Source of the DNA: Leptospira fainei serovar Hurstbridge str. BUT 6
Lineage (GTDB): Bacteria; Spirochaetota; Leptospiria; Leptospirales; Leptospiraceae
Reading direction: 5' to 3'
DNA: 64,000 nucleotides
NCBI RefSeq assembly: GCF_000306235.2
Contig: NZ_AKWZ02000012.1
Span: 36,708 to 100,707 of the forward strand
Notes under the pieces: generated by a model
Told to the model about the DNA's origin: nothing
Database searches by the model: none
What the model saw: only the letters and a program-made list of their open reading frames with translations
Program-made: the position numbers and the translations under genes
In this document: positions 37,956-47,247 of the stretch, in pieces
Layout: each line of letters starts with the position of its first letter
Position numbering within the stretch: position 1 is the first letter of the stretch

Positions 37956-40478
37956 ATGAATAAACGGAAGTTAGTAATCATTGGGAACGGGATGGTCGGC
38001 CATCGCTTTGCGGAAAAGCTGGTCGAATTCGGCGGAGCGGATAAGTTCGAGATTACGATTCTCGGAGAAGAGCCGAGACGTGCTTACGATCGAGTACATC
38101 TTTCCGAATATTTTGCGAATCGATCGGTCGAAGATTTGTATTTATGCAAGGCGGATTGGTATCGGGCAAACGGAATAAGATTATTGCTTTCGGAACCGGC
38201 GATTTCCATAGACATCGTTCGACGAATTGTCAGCACTTCTTCAGGAACGGAACTGCAATTTGACGAACTCGTCTTTGCCACCGGATCGGCTCCGTTCGTT
38301 CCTAACTTCGAGGGGATCGACAAGAAAGGAATTTTCGTTTATAGAACCATCGAGGATTTGGAAAAAATTCTCGAATACGGCAAAGGAATTAAAAGAGCCG
38401 CGGTTTTAGGAGGCGGGTTGCTCGGATTAGAAGCTGCGAAAGCCCTGGTCGATATGGGAAAAGATACCCATGTGGTCGAGTTCGCAACCAGGTTGATGCC
38501 TAGACAATTGGACGAAGCTGCCTCATCCATATTAAAACAAAGAATCGAAGAACTTGGCGTTACGATCCATCTCGAAAAACAAACGGAAAAGGCAATCGGA
38601 GAAGCCGCTCTTAAAGAATTGAAGTTTATAGACGGCGGCTCTCTTGAAATCGACATGTTAGTGGTTTCCGCGGGTATTCGTCCGAGAGATGAACTTGCTC
38701 GCAAGTCCGGAATCATTACCGGCGAACGAGGAGGCATCATCATCGACGACGAGTTGAGAACGAACGTATATGGAGTCTATGCAATCGGAGAGGTGGCTTT
38801 ACATAGGAACTTCATTTACGGGTTGGTGGCTCCGGGATATGAAATGGCGGAAGCATTAGCGTATAATCTTTGCAGTCCGCATCATACTCCCAAATCCTAT
38901 TCAGGTTCGGATCTATCTACTAAACTAAAATTGATCGGAGTGGATGTCGCCTCGTTCGGAGACGCGCTAGGGCAAGCGGAACATATTCCTATCGTTTTTA
39001 AAAACCCGAGAAGCGGAGTATATAAGAAACTTGTAATTTCTCCGGACGGAAAGCACCTTCTAGGCGGAATTTTAGTCGGGGATGTAAAGGCTTACGGAAA
39101 TCTTCTTTCTCTCTATCTAAACAGAATGGAATTACCGGAGGAACCCGAGACCTTAATCGTAGGCACCGTATCCTCCGAGAACCTTTTTGGCGCGGATTCA
39201 TTACCTGAAGAAGCGAAGATATGCTCCTGCAATAACGTTTCAAAAGGGGATATTTTACGCGCGATTCGGGAGAAAAGCTGCACCGATATAAGCTCTCTGA
39301 AAGAATGTTCGAAAGCCGGGACCGGTTGCGGTGGATGTATTCCTCAAGTAAATTCGATTCTTAAGACGGAATTAAAAGCGCAAGGGAAAGTCATTACCGA
39401 GCATGTTTGCGAGCATTTTAAATATTCCCGTCAGGAACTATTCCAAATCATTAAAGTAAAAAGTCTAAAATCGTTTACGGACGTAATTAAAGACTCAGGC
39501 AAAGGGAACGGTTGCGAAATATGCAAGCCTGCCGTAGCGTCCATTCTTGCAAGCGTCTGGAACGAACCCATAATAAAACACAGGGAAATCCAAGACACTA
39601 ACGACAAATATCTCGCGAACATCCAAAAGGGAGGAACCTACTCTATCGTCCCGAGGATTCCCGGCGGTGAAATCACTCCTGAAAAATTAATCCAAATCGG
39701 AGAGATCGCAAAGAAATACGATCTATATTGCAAAATAACCGGCGGACAAAGGATCGATCTACTCGGAGCCAAAATGGATCAACTTCCGGAGATCTGGAAG
39801 GACCTCGTTGAAAAAGGTTTTGAAAGCGGACACGCTTATGGCAAAGCGATGCGAACCGTGAAAAGTTGCGTCGGTTCCACATGGTGTCGATACGGCGTTC
39901 AGGATAGTACTGCGTTCGCGATAAGAATAGAAGAGAGGTATCGGGGAATTCGAGCACCCCACAAAATTAAGTCCGCAGTTTCAGGATGTATCCGTGAATG
40001 CGCGGAAGCTAGAGGCAAAGATTTCGGGGTCATTGCGACCGAGAAAGGTTGGAATCTATACGTCGGCGGAAACGGCGGAGTAAACCCGAAGCACGCAATT
40101 CTATTTGCGGAAGATTTGGATGAGGATACTTGCCTTCGTTACATAGATCGCTTTTTAATGTTCTATATCCGAACTGCGGATAGACTTATGCGTACTTCGA
40201 CATGGCTGGAACAGCTTGAAGGAGGAATCGATTATTTAAAGGACGTCATTATCAACGACCGATTGGGAATAAATTCTCAACTGGAAGCAGAGATGGAAAG
40301 TCTAGTCGACACTTATATCTGCGAGTGGAAGGATGTGGTCGAAGACCAAGAGAAACAGAAAAAATTCAAACATTTCGTGAACAGCCCGAATTCGGATTCT
40401 TCCGTAAAGTTCGTCGAAGAACGGGGACAAAAGCGCCCGGTCAGTCATCGAAATTTGGATTTAACTCCGGCTAAGTAG
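37956..40478 (+). CDS. nirB: Assimilatory nitrite reductase [NAD(P)H], large subunit
   Basis: 840 residues from ATG 37956, chosen because AAGGAAA precedes it. Residues ~1-410 bind FAD and NAD(P)H (IIGNGMVGHRFAEKL; VLGGGLLGLEAAKAL). Two BFD-like [2Fe-2S] segments follow (~421 CSCNN...GTGCGGC; ~500 GNGCEIC). Then comes the nitrite/sulfite reductase ferredoxin half, and finally the siroheme-[4Fe-4S] site with CVGSTWC and SGCIREC as four ligands (~636-690). It reduces nitrite to ammonium with six electrons in the cytoplasm, with NirD. It sits 41 bases after narK and 9 bases before nirD, clearly one operon. Confidence 0.94.
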   Translation: MNKRKLVIIGNGMVGHRFAEKLVEFGGADKFEITILGEEPRRAYDRVHLSEYFANRSVEDLYLCKADWYRANGIRLLLSEPAISIDIVRRIVSTSSGTELQFDELVFATGSAPFVPNFEGIDKKGIFVYRTIEDLEKILEYGKGIKRAAVLGGGLLGLEAAKALVDMGKDTHVVEFATRLMPRQLDEAASSILKQRIEELGVTIHLEKQTEKAIGEAALKELKFIDGGSLEIDMLVVSAGIRPRDELARKSGIITGERGGIIIDDELRTNVYGVYAIGEVALHRNFIYGLVAPGYEMAEALAYNLCSPHHTPKSYSGSDLSTKLKLIGVDVASFGDALGQAEHIPIVFKNPRSGVYKKLVISPDGKHLLGGILVGDVKAYGNLLSLYLNRMELPEEPETLIVGTVSSENLFGADSLPEEAKICSCNNVSKGDILRAIREKSCTDISSLKECSKAGTGCGGCIPQVNSILKTELKAQGKVITEHVCEHFKYSRQELFQIIKVKSLKSFTDVIKDSGKGNGCEICKPAVASILASVWNEPIIKHREIQDTNDKYLANIQKGGTYSIVPRIPGGEITPEKLIQIGEIAKKYDLYCKITGGQRIDLLGAKMDQLPEIWKDLVEKGFESGHAYGKAMRTVKSCVGSTWCRYGVQDSTAFAIRIEERYRGIRAPHKIKSAVSGCIRECAEARGKDFGVIATEKGWNLYVGGNGGVNPKHAILFAEDLDEDTCLRYIDRFLMFYIRTADRLMRTSTWLEQLEGGIDYLKDVIINDRLGINSQLEAEMESLVDTYICEWKDVVEDQEKQKKFKHFVNSPNSDSSVKFVEERGQKRPVSHRNLDLTPAK

Positions 40479-40487
40479 GAGAGAACG

Positions 40488-40871
40488 ATGAAAACTACGA
40501 TAGCAGAAAAGATATGGTTTTTGGTAGCGCCGGTATCGGAATTTCCCGAGGACGGCGGCACCTGCGCGAAGGTAGGCGATCAACAAATTGCCGTTTTCCA
40601 TTTTAGCTCAAGAAATGAATGGTTTGCATGCGATAACTCCTGCCCGCATACGGGCGATATGGTATTAGCGAGAGGCCTGATCGGAGATTCGGCGGGAGAA
40701 CCTAAAGTCGCATGTCCTTTACATAAACGTAATTTCTCTTTAAGAACCGGCGAATGCCTAACCGGCGAAACGTACAAAATAAGAACCTATCCGGTCATCA
40801 TCGAAGAAGGATTAGTATACATCGAGATCGATGCGCCTCTAATCGATGAACATAAAACGGTAAAAGGATGA
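40488..40871 (+). CDS. nirD: Nitrite reductase small subunit (Rieske-type)
   Basis: 127 residues, NirD type. The Rieske [2Fe-2S] ligands appear as CPHTG (Cys-x-His) and CPLHKR (Cys-x2-His), as in those NirD proteins that keep the cluster. The rest forms the beta-sandwich of Rieske proteins. It partners NirB, and the gene begins 9 bases after nirB with GGAGAG before its ATG. Its stop overlaps the start of cobA by four bases (ATGA), so the two are coupled. Confidence 0.92.
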   Translation: MKTTIAEKIWFLVAPVSEFPEDGGTCAKVGDQQIAVFHFSSRNEWFACDNSCPHTGDMVLARGLIGDSAGEPKVACPLHKRNFSLRTGECLTGETYKIRTYPVIIEEGLVYIEIDAPLIDEHKTVKG

Positions 40872-41665
40872 ACGCCCCCGGATTCAAAACCCCCGGTGAT
40901 GCGGGGAAGATCTTTCTTGTCGGCGCCGGGCCTGGAGATCCCGAACTTCTGACAGTTAAGGCTATTAAGATCCTCCGGAAGGCCCAAGTCGTTTTATATG
41001 ATGATTTAGTATCTCCCAAAATCCTGCACGTCTGTAGGAAGAATACGGAATTAATCTATGTCGGTAAACGACTCGGGCAGCATAGCTGCCTCCAAGATGA
41101 AATTAACGCTAAGATAGCCGATGCAGCCATGCGCTACGATGTTGTGGTCCGCTTGAAGGGAGGAGATCCTTCCATATTCGGTCGAGTCGGGGAAGAATGC
41201 GCATATTTGATTTCACGAGGGTTTGGATGTGAAATCGTCGCAGGAATTACGACCGGGTCCGCAATCGCCGCAAATCTCGGATTTCCTCTAACTCATCGAG
41301 ACTATGCGGGAGAGATCGTTTTTCTGTCGGGACACAGAAAGGAAGGTCAAAACTCGACCGGATTCCGCAATCTAATATGCAAAGATAAAACGATAATCGT
41401 CTATATGGGATTGAACTCTCTCGGATCGATTGTAGATCAACTTTTGGAAGGCGGAAATTCCAAATCGACCTTCATCGCGATCGTCGAGAATGCCACGCTG
41501 CCGTCGGAAAGAATTGTTATAGGAACCCTCGGCACCATTTTAGAAAAAGTAGAGAGCGAAAAAATTCAATCCCCCGCTTTGATCGTCATCGGCGAAGTGG
41601 TTCGTTTCTACCTCGAAATGAAGGACGCGAAGGAAAGAAATTTACTCAAGTCGGTAGTCGCTTAG
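40868..41665 (+). CDS. cobA: Uroporphyrinogen-III C-methyltransferase
   Basis: 265 residues, single-domain SUMT (CobA/SirA type). The motifs are FLVGAGPGDPELLTVKA near the N-terminus, VVRLKGGDPSIFGRVGEE, and GITTGSAIAANLGFPLTHRD, all SAM or uroporphyrinogen contacts. It makes precorrin-2, the first step toward siroheme, the cofactor NirB needs. Its place at the end of the nirBD operon, overlapping nirD, fits a dedicated siroheme supply. No CysG-type ferrochelatase domain is fused, so the later steps must be encoded elsewhere. Confidence 0.93.
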   Translation: MNAPGFKTPGDAGKIFLVGAGPGDPELLTVKAIKILRKAQVVLYDDLVSPKILHVCRKNTELIYVGKRLGQHSCLQDEINAKIADAAMRYDVVVRLKGGDPSIFGRVGEECAYLISRGFGCEIVAGITTGSAIAANLGFPLTHRDYAGEIVFLSGHRKEGQNSTGFRNLICKDKTIIVYMGLNSLGSIVDQLLEGGNSKSTFIAIVENATLPSERIVIGTLGTILEKVESEKIQSPALIVIGEVVRFYLEMKDAKERNLLKSVVA

Positions 41666-41740
41666 TACCGCAAGTTTGAAATTGAATCGAATTAAACTTT
41701 GATAAAGGAAAGAACGAGAAGTTTCGTTCTCCGATACTCG

Positions 41741-44700
41741 TTATACCTTTTGTATGACGCTTTTTAAAAGATTGGAGATTTCCGAGCGGCAGCTTCCGCA
41801 ACCGGTTCCGGCTCCAGTTCGCTTACCGATTCCCGATAAAGTGTGCTCACCGTCATAAATAGCTTCCAAAATATTTCCGTCTCCGACACCGTTACAAGAG
41901 CAGACGACTTTTCCCAATAGCGGCTTAGTAAATTCTCCTCCTAAAAAGAGTTTCTTCCTTTTTTCTCCCAGCTCAATGTGGGATGCAATCCACTCTTTAA
42001 ATTTAAGGAATTCGGAAGTATCTCCGATCAAAATGGCGGCGACAAGGCGGTCGTTTCGAATAATGCATTTTTTATAGATTCGTTTTTTACGATCTATAAA
42101 CGTGATCTCTTCGAACTCATCCTTATCCTCTGCCTTTATTTCGAAGGGAGTGTTCGGCAATCTGACCGAAACTAGATCCAGCCCGGATACTTTGAGTAGA
42201 TGCGTATGAAGAGATCCTTCGTATTCGTCGAACGAATATCCGAAGATATGCTGAGCGGCTATTTTAGCTTGATCCTCGACCGCCGATACGGTTCCGTAAC
42301 TCTCATTCTCGTGTTCGGCCACCTCGCCAATCGAATAAATATCGGGATCACTGGACCTTAAAAAAGAATCCACGATCACTCCGTTTCCGCAGGATAAACC
42401 GCCATCTTTCGCAATTTCGAAATTCGGTTTAGTGCCGATCGCGTAAATTATTCCGTCAGGATTAAGAACCTTGCCGTTAGTTAACTTTACTTTGGAAATT
42501 CTTTCGGTTCCTTCCAATTTAGAAATTTCGGCGTCGAAAATAAGCTCTATTCCTCGTGCTTCAATTTCTTCGCGTAGCAATTCGCTTCCCATTAAATCCA
42601 ATTTCTTCGACATCAATCTATTCGTTCTAACGACTAGCGTTACACGAATTCCCGTTGAGACGAGAACGGAAGCTATTTCCAATCCCAGCAGACCGCCGCC
42701 TACGATCAGTGCCCAAGTTCCAGGTACGAAATAATTGCGAATCCGATCCGCATCTGACTTGTTTCGAAGACTAAAAATCCCGGTCATCGACGAAGGCACC
42801 AACGAAGATTTTATCGCGGAACTCCCGAGAGCTAATATCAGTTTATTATAAGAATGCAATTCACCATTCGAATCCCGAACTTTCTTTCCCTCGATATAAA
42901 TCTTAGTTACCGATGTGTTTGGAATCATATTCAAATCCCAGGAGAGAATTTCCTCCTGATCACTGGGTAGGAGTTCCCCGAATTCCTTTTCACCCCCGAT
43001 ATAATCCGGTAATAAAACTCTGTTATAAAACGGGTTCTCCTCTCGGCAAATTACGGTAATCTCATCTTGAGGAGCCATAGCTTTATAATATTTCAAAAAA
43101 GCTAATGTAGCGCTCCCGCCTCCGACAATGACGATTTTCTCCTTCGGTTTTTTATACGGAAGGACCTTAACTGCTGCAATTTTGAAACCGGGTTGCTTCG
43201 AATGAGGATCAAAAGAGGAACTAGTAAGATTATTCGATCTCGGTTGATCCGAGCCGCTTTTTTTGCCCCAATGCATCGGCAAAAATACGACGCCGGGCTT
43301 GATAGATTTAGTCAGACTCGCTTTCGTTCTAACGGTTCCACGGGAATTGATCACATCGACTATCGTCCCTTCCTTAATTCCATATTTCAATGCATCGGAA
43401 GGATGTATTTCAAGGTTCGGTTCTCTCCTATGCTCCCTTAATTTTCGAACTTTTCCGGTTCGAGTCATTGAATGCCATTGGTCTCGAATCCTACCCGTCG
43501 TCAAAACTAGAGGATACTCGACGTTCGTTTTTTCGGAATCATCTTCAAAGCTGACCGCATGAAGTCTTGCCTTGCCACCCGGTCGATAGAAGATTTTATC
43601 CTCGAATAATCTAGGACTGCCCGAATAGCCTTTTGTAGGATATGGCCATTGAGCAACCCGCAAATTCTGAATTTCACGGTAATCTAGTCCGGAAATATCG
43701 ATCTTAGTTCCAGTTGTTAAACGACAATGCTCTAAAAAAATTTCCTCTTCGTTCTTATAGGAAAAGAAAGATTCAAAACCCATTTTTTTGGCGAATTCTC
43801 GAATGATCCAGGCATCGCCCATAGCCTCGCCGGGCGGCTCCATAAATTTTGGAAGAAAAGAAATTCGACGATCAGAACTGGTCATCGTTCCCTCCTTTTC
43901 ACCCCAACCTGCCGCAGGTAATACAACGTCGGCAAAAGGTATGGCTGCGGAATCTTTGGAAATATCTTGCACAACTACGAATTCGGCCGTTCTGAGAGCG
44001 GACTCCACGGTCCTTGCATCGGGAAGACTTACCGTCGGATTCGTGCAAACGATCCAGACCGCCTTCATCTTCCCGGACCTCAAGCTATCGAACATTTCGA
44101 CGGCGCTAAAACCGGGCTCTGCGGGAACGGAGTCTACACCCCAAAACTCCGCGACTTCTTTTCGATGCTCAGGATTACTCAGTTCACGATGAGCGGGCAA
44201 TAAATTGCATAATCCTCCGACTTCTCTTCCGCCCATCGCATTCGGTTGACCTGTCAACGAAAACGGCCCCGATCCCGGTTTCCCTATCTTACCTGTAATT
44301 AAGGAAAGATTGATTAAAGCTAGATTCTTGTTCACACCGACAACGCTCTGATTCAATCCCATTGCCCATAAGGATAAAAATCCTTTTGAACGGTTGATCG
44401 CCTCCGCGGTCTGATATATAAGTTGAGCGGGAACGCCGCAAATCTCCGAGACTTCCTCCAGGCTCTTTTCAAATACTTTGTCCTTGAGTTCGTCGAATCC
44501 TTCCGTATGATAAACGATAAATTCTAGATCAATCCAATTATTCTCTATTAAGATTCTTGCAATTGCATGAAACAGATAGATATCCGTTCCAGGATGAATC
44601 TGCAGATGAATATCCGCGTTTTCGCAGGTTTCGGTTCTTCTCGGATCGACTACTATGATTTTAATACTTGGATCGCTCTTCTTTCTGGCTTCGATTCTTC

Positions 44701-45256
44701 TAAAAACGACCGGATGGCACCAGGCAGGATTAGCCCCCGCAATTAAAAAACAATCTGCCGACTCGATATCGTCGTAACTAACGGGAACGCTATCTTCTCC
44801 GAACGCCATCTTATAGCCGGACACGGCGGAACTCATACATAATCTCGAGTTAGTATCGATATTATTCGTTCCTATAAATCCCTTTATTAATTTATTTATA
44901 ATATAATACTCTTCGGTAAGTAGTTGTCCGGATACATAAAAGCCTACCGAATCGGGACCGAACTCTTTTATGTATCTTTTGAATTCGGCGGCGGCTTTAT
45001 TTAAAGCCGAGTTCCAAGTCACTCTCTCCAACGGAGAAAATCGATCCGGGCGAACCATCGGAAAAAGCAATCGGTCCGATCGATCCATCGCCGAATAATG
45101 CAAATTCATCCCTTTAGAACAAAGCTCGCCTCGATTTGTGGGATGATCCGGATCGCCTTGAACCGTAAAATCCGTCGGACCGGATTTACGAACAAGAACT
45201 CCGCAACCAACCCCACAATAAGAACAAGTGGTCTGATATGACTCCTGAATTTGCAT
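41741..45256 (-). CDS. nasC: Assimilatory nitrate reductase fused to NirB-like FAD/NADH and BFD domains (copy 2)
   Basis: 1171 residues from ATG 45256; GTG 45280 would add eight residues, and neither has a good ribosome-binding site. The domain order equals copy 1: [4Fe-4S] CSYCGVGC near residue 10, molybdopterin domains to ~700, FAD/NAD domain from ~704 (IVGGGSAT; IVGGGLLGLEIA), BFD [2Fe-2S] from ~1117 (CSCNGVGDGN...GCGSC). The two copies are alike over their whole length (most blocks nearly identical in the Mo domain, more divergent in the FAD domain), so the duplication involved the fused gene. An 11-bp inverted repeat covers the start codon. It converges on cobA, so it is a separate unit from the operon it flanks. 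Confidence 0.92.
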   Translation of the reverse strand: MQIQESYQTTCSYCGVGCGVLVRKSGPTDFTVQGDPDHPTNRGELCSKGMNLHYSAMDRSDRLLFPMVRPDRFSPLERVTWNSALNKAAAEFKRYIKEFGPDSVGFYVSGQLLTEEYYIINKLIKGFIGTNNIDTNSRLCMSSAVSGYKMAFGEDSVPVSYDDIESADCFLIAGANPAWCHPVVFRRIEARKKSDPSIKIIVVDPRRTETCENADIHLQIHPGTDIYLFHAIARILIENNWIDLEFIVYHTEGFDELKDKVFEKSLEEVSEICGVPAQLIYQTAEAINRSKGFLSLWAMGLNQSVVGVNKNLALINLSLITGKIGKPGSGPFSLTGQPNAMGGREVGGLCNLLPAHRELSNPEHRKEVAEFWGVDSVPAEPGFSAVEMFDSLRSGKMKAVWIVCTNPTVSLPDARTVESALRTAEFVVVQDISKDSAAIPFADVVLPAAGWGEKEGTMTSSDRRISFLPKFMEPPGEAMGDAWIIREFAKKMGFESFFSYKNEEEIFLEHCRLTTGTKIDISGLDYREIQNLRVAQWPYPTKGYSGSPRLFEDKIFYRPGGKARLHAVSFEDDSEKTNVEYPLVLTTGRIRDQWHSMTRTGKVRKLREHRREPNLEIHPSDALKYGIKEGTIVDVINSRGTVRTKASLTKSIKPGVVFLPMHWGKKSGSDQPRSNNLTSSSFDPHSKQPGFKIAAVKVLPYKKPKEKIVIVGGGSATLAFLKYYKAMAPQDEITVICREENPFYNRVLLPDYIGGEKEFGELLPSDQEEILSWDLNMIPNTSVTKIYIEGKKVRDSNGELHSYNKLILALGSSAIKSSLVPSSMTGIFSLRNKSDADRIRNYFVPGTWALIVGGGLLGLEIASVLVSTGIRVTLVVRTNRLMSKKLDLMGSELLREEIEARGIELIFDAEISKLEGTERISKVKLTNGKVLNPDGIIYAIGTKPNFEIAKDGGLSCGNGVIVDSFLRSSDPDIYSIGEVAEHENESYGTVSAVEDQAKIAAQHIFGYSFDEYEGSLHTHLLKVSGLDLVSVRLPNTPFEIKAEDKDEFEEITFIDRKKRIYKKCIIRNDRLVAAILIGDTSEFLKFKEWIASHIELGEKRKKLFLGGEFTKPLLGKVVCSCNGVGDGNILEAIYDGEHTLSGIGKRTGAGTGCGSCRSEISNLLKSVIQKV

Positions 45257-45276
45257 ATACAAAAAATATGCAAATT
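45248..45276. promoter_or_regulatory. Perfect 11-bp inverted repeat over the start of nitrate reductase copy 2
   Basis: AATTTGCATAT (45248-45258) and ATATGCAAATT (45266-45276) are exact reverse complements with a 7-base spacer. The ATG at 45254-45256 lies in the left arm. As RNA the stem would hide the start codon; as DNA it could be an operator. If GTG 45280 is used instead, the repeat is simply coding. Confidence 0.5.
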
Positions 45277-45562
45277 TCACGCCAATCTATCTGAAAATAC
45301 TCGATTCGACAGATAAACTGGGCCTGAAGGCAAAATTTTTCATGGTCGAAGGGGAATTCATTACGAACTTTCGCTACATATCAATCGAATTGTATAAATT
45401 TCATACACGTACTTAATCTGTCGGTTATAGAATCCTAGACAAAGCATACGAATGCTCAATTTCTCCCTAATGACTTGAGTTCATCTCAAGGATTTACGTT
45501 GATTTTCGGAACATTCTTCCTAATAAAAAAACTATACCCATTCCCTATTTTTTTCAGACGAA

Positions 45563-45580
45563 TTGGCACTAATCCTGCTT
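45563..45580 (+). promoter_or_regulatory. Putative sigma-54 promoter upstream of the 174-residue unknown gene
   Basis: TTGGCACTAATCCTGCTT has GG and GC ten bases apart and matches TGGCAC-N5-TTGC with one mismatch (CTGC). It points toward the gene at 45794, about 215 bases away, so the leader would be long. Its closeness in sequence to the narK and barrel promoters supports it. Confidence 0.5.
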
Positions 45581-45793
45581 TGAAATACACAGAAATCTTT
45601 TTTTGTCGAAAAAGACCTTTATCAGATGAAGGCATTTCTGAAATTCAGACAGGTTCCGACGGCATGCGTTTTCCCATGCTTCTTCAATGAAGTTTTAGAT
45701 TGCAATATGTCGATTTAAGTATAGAGCTGGAGGTTGCATTTTCCTTTCTAAACGGAATGAATAAGCGAAGTTCCCCGTTTTAAAAAATAAAGC

Positions 45794-46318
45794 ATGAAAG
45801 AAAAAAGCGACTATGAGATTCTATACTACTTCTATCTCCACTCCGATTTGATCGAAGAGGCATGGACGGAGTATAAATTAAATCCGACTCCCCTCCGGGC
45901 GTTAAATTTAAACAGTTGGATATTATCTTCATTCAATATCTACGACGATATATCGAGAATGCTGCCCGGCGTATTAAGCAGATCTAAATCGCAAAATCTA
46001 TCTCCGGAGGAAAATGAATCCGCCTACGAATTGAAACGAATTAAATTATCAATTCAAATGAACCCCTTACTTCTATCGATACGCAATAGGGTTTTTTATA
46101 GCAAACAGGGCAATAAAAAGATCGGAGGCCAAAATGGTCGCTATTTCTGGGAGCTTCAAAAAGAATTAATCTCCAACAATAAGGGAACTTCCATAAACCT
46201 GTTAGAGGAATCCACGAAAGAGGTAATTCGATTCAATAACGAACTTGAGCTGGATTTGATAGAATACTACGGATTCAATTATAGAAAAAAATTGAATATC
46301 GACTCGATCTTAAAATAA
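45794..46318 (+). CDS. Hypothetical protein in the nitrate island
   Basis: 174 residues, mostly helical by composition, no signal peptide or membrane helix (KEKSDYEILYYFYLHSDLIE at the start; DLIEYYGFNYRKKLNID at the end). No catalytic or DNA-binding motif recognised. It lies between nitrate reductase copy 2 and the nrt genes, and a sigma-54-type sequence stands about 215 bases upstream on the same strand. This suggests a role in nitrogen response or in nitrate assimilation (assembly factor, regulator). The only support is context. Confidence 0.6.
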   Translation: MKEKSDYEILYYFYLHSDLIEEAWTEYKLNPTPLRALNLNSWILSSFNIYDDISRMLPGVLSRSKSQNLSPEENESAYELKRIKLSIQMNPLLLSIRNRVFYSKQGNKKIGGQNGRYFWELQKELISNNKGTSINLLEESTKEVIRFNNELELDLIEYYGFNYRKKLNIDSILK

Positions 46319-46409
46319 TTCGACCGAACGCGGATATACATATCGCATACCATCCCGTCGTACCCCTCAAATCAAAAACCCCGTTAAAATAAATCCGACT
46401 TAAACGATC

Positions 46410-47216
46410 CTATGCAACCGAATCTTGATGACTGGCCTGGATTAGATAATGAAGCATTTCTTTTCTCAATTCGTTGTAAGATGGATCCTCTAATATCGAC
46501 TCCCTATCCCTTTTTCGAGGAAAGCGGACGTTCAAAATCCTATCGATCGTCGCCTTAGGTCCGTTAGACATTAAAATAATTCTATCCGATAGATAAAGCG
46601 CTTCATCGATATCGTGAGTGATCATAATTACGGTTTTGCGGAACTGTTCCCAAATCGAACTTAACTCGTCCTGCATTTTCCCTCTAGTTAACGCATCAAG
46701 TGCTCCGAACGGCTCATCCAATAGTAGGACCTTAGGGTTTGTGGCGAAAGCTCTAGCGATCCCGACCCTTTGCTTCATACCGCCCGAAATTTCCGAAGGC
46801 TTTTTCTTAGAGTGCGCGGATAAATTCACCATTTCCACGAACTTCAGGGCTTCCGCTTTTCTGAACCCTTTATCGCGCTCCGGATAAACGCTATCTACCG
46901 CAACTCTCACGTTTTCTTCGACGGTTAACCAGGGAAGTAAGGAGTGCGACTGAAAGACAACGGCTCGATCTAAGCCGGGCCTTGTAATCGCAACACCTTC
47001 CACTTCGACTTTTCCCGAAGTAGGAGTTATTAAACCGGCGACTAGATTCAATAAAGTTGATTTACCGCATCCTGAATGACCGATAATGCTTACAAACTCC
47101 CCTTGTGCAATATTCAAATCTATCCCGGCTAACGCATAGTAACGATTCTTCCCCGATCCGAAAATTTGATGCACATTACTAATCTGAACGAAATTTGTAT
47201 TTTCCGATTTTTCCAT
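46410..47216 (-). CDS. nrtD: Nitrate-type ABC transporter ATPase
   Basis: 268 residues with a complete ABC set: Walker A GHSGCGKST, Q-loop VVFQSHSLLPWL, signature SGGMKQR, Walker B VLLLDEPFGALD and the switch His in ITHDIDEAL. The LLPWLTVEENV and DEAL forms are typical of the nitrate/sulfonate/taurine group (NrtD/SsuB/TauB). It powers NrtB. It is only ATPase: no fused substrate-binding domain as in cyanobacterial NrtC. Last gene of nrtA-nrtB-nrtD, 31 bases after nrtB. Nitrate specificity rests on context. Confidence 0.88.
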   Translation of the reverse strand: MEKSENTNFVQISNVHQIFGSGKNRYYALAGIDLNIAQGEFVSIIGHSGCGKSTLLNLVAGLITPTSGKVEVEGVAITRPGLDRAVVFQSHSLLPWLTVEENVRVAVDSVYPERDKGFRKAEALKFVEMVNLSAHSKKKPSEISGGMKQRVGIARAFATNPKVLLLDEPFGALDALTRGKMQDELSSIWEQFRKTVIMITHDIDEALYLSDRIILMSNGPKATIDRILNVRFPRKRDRESILEDPSYNELRKEMLHYLIQASHQDSVA

Positions 47217-47247
47217 ACAAAGCCCTCTTATAATTTTTGCCGAATTA

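Noticed and set aside
43788..44192. 134-codon plus-strand frame inside nitrate reductase copy 2
   Set aside because: Antisense shadow; the minus-strand protein is well conserved across this stretch.
45475..45690. 71-codon plus-strand frame before the 174-residue gene
   Set aside because: A sigma-54-type promoter lies inside it and its composition is not protein-like.
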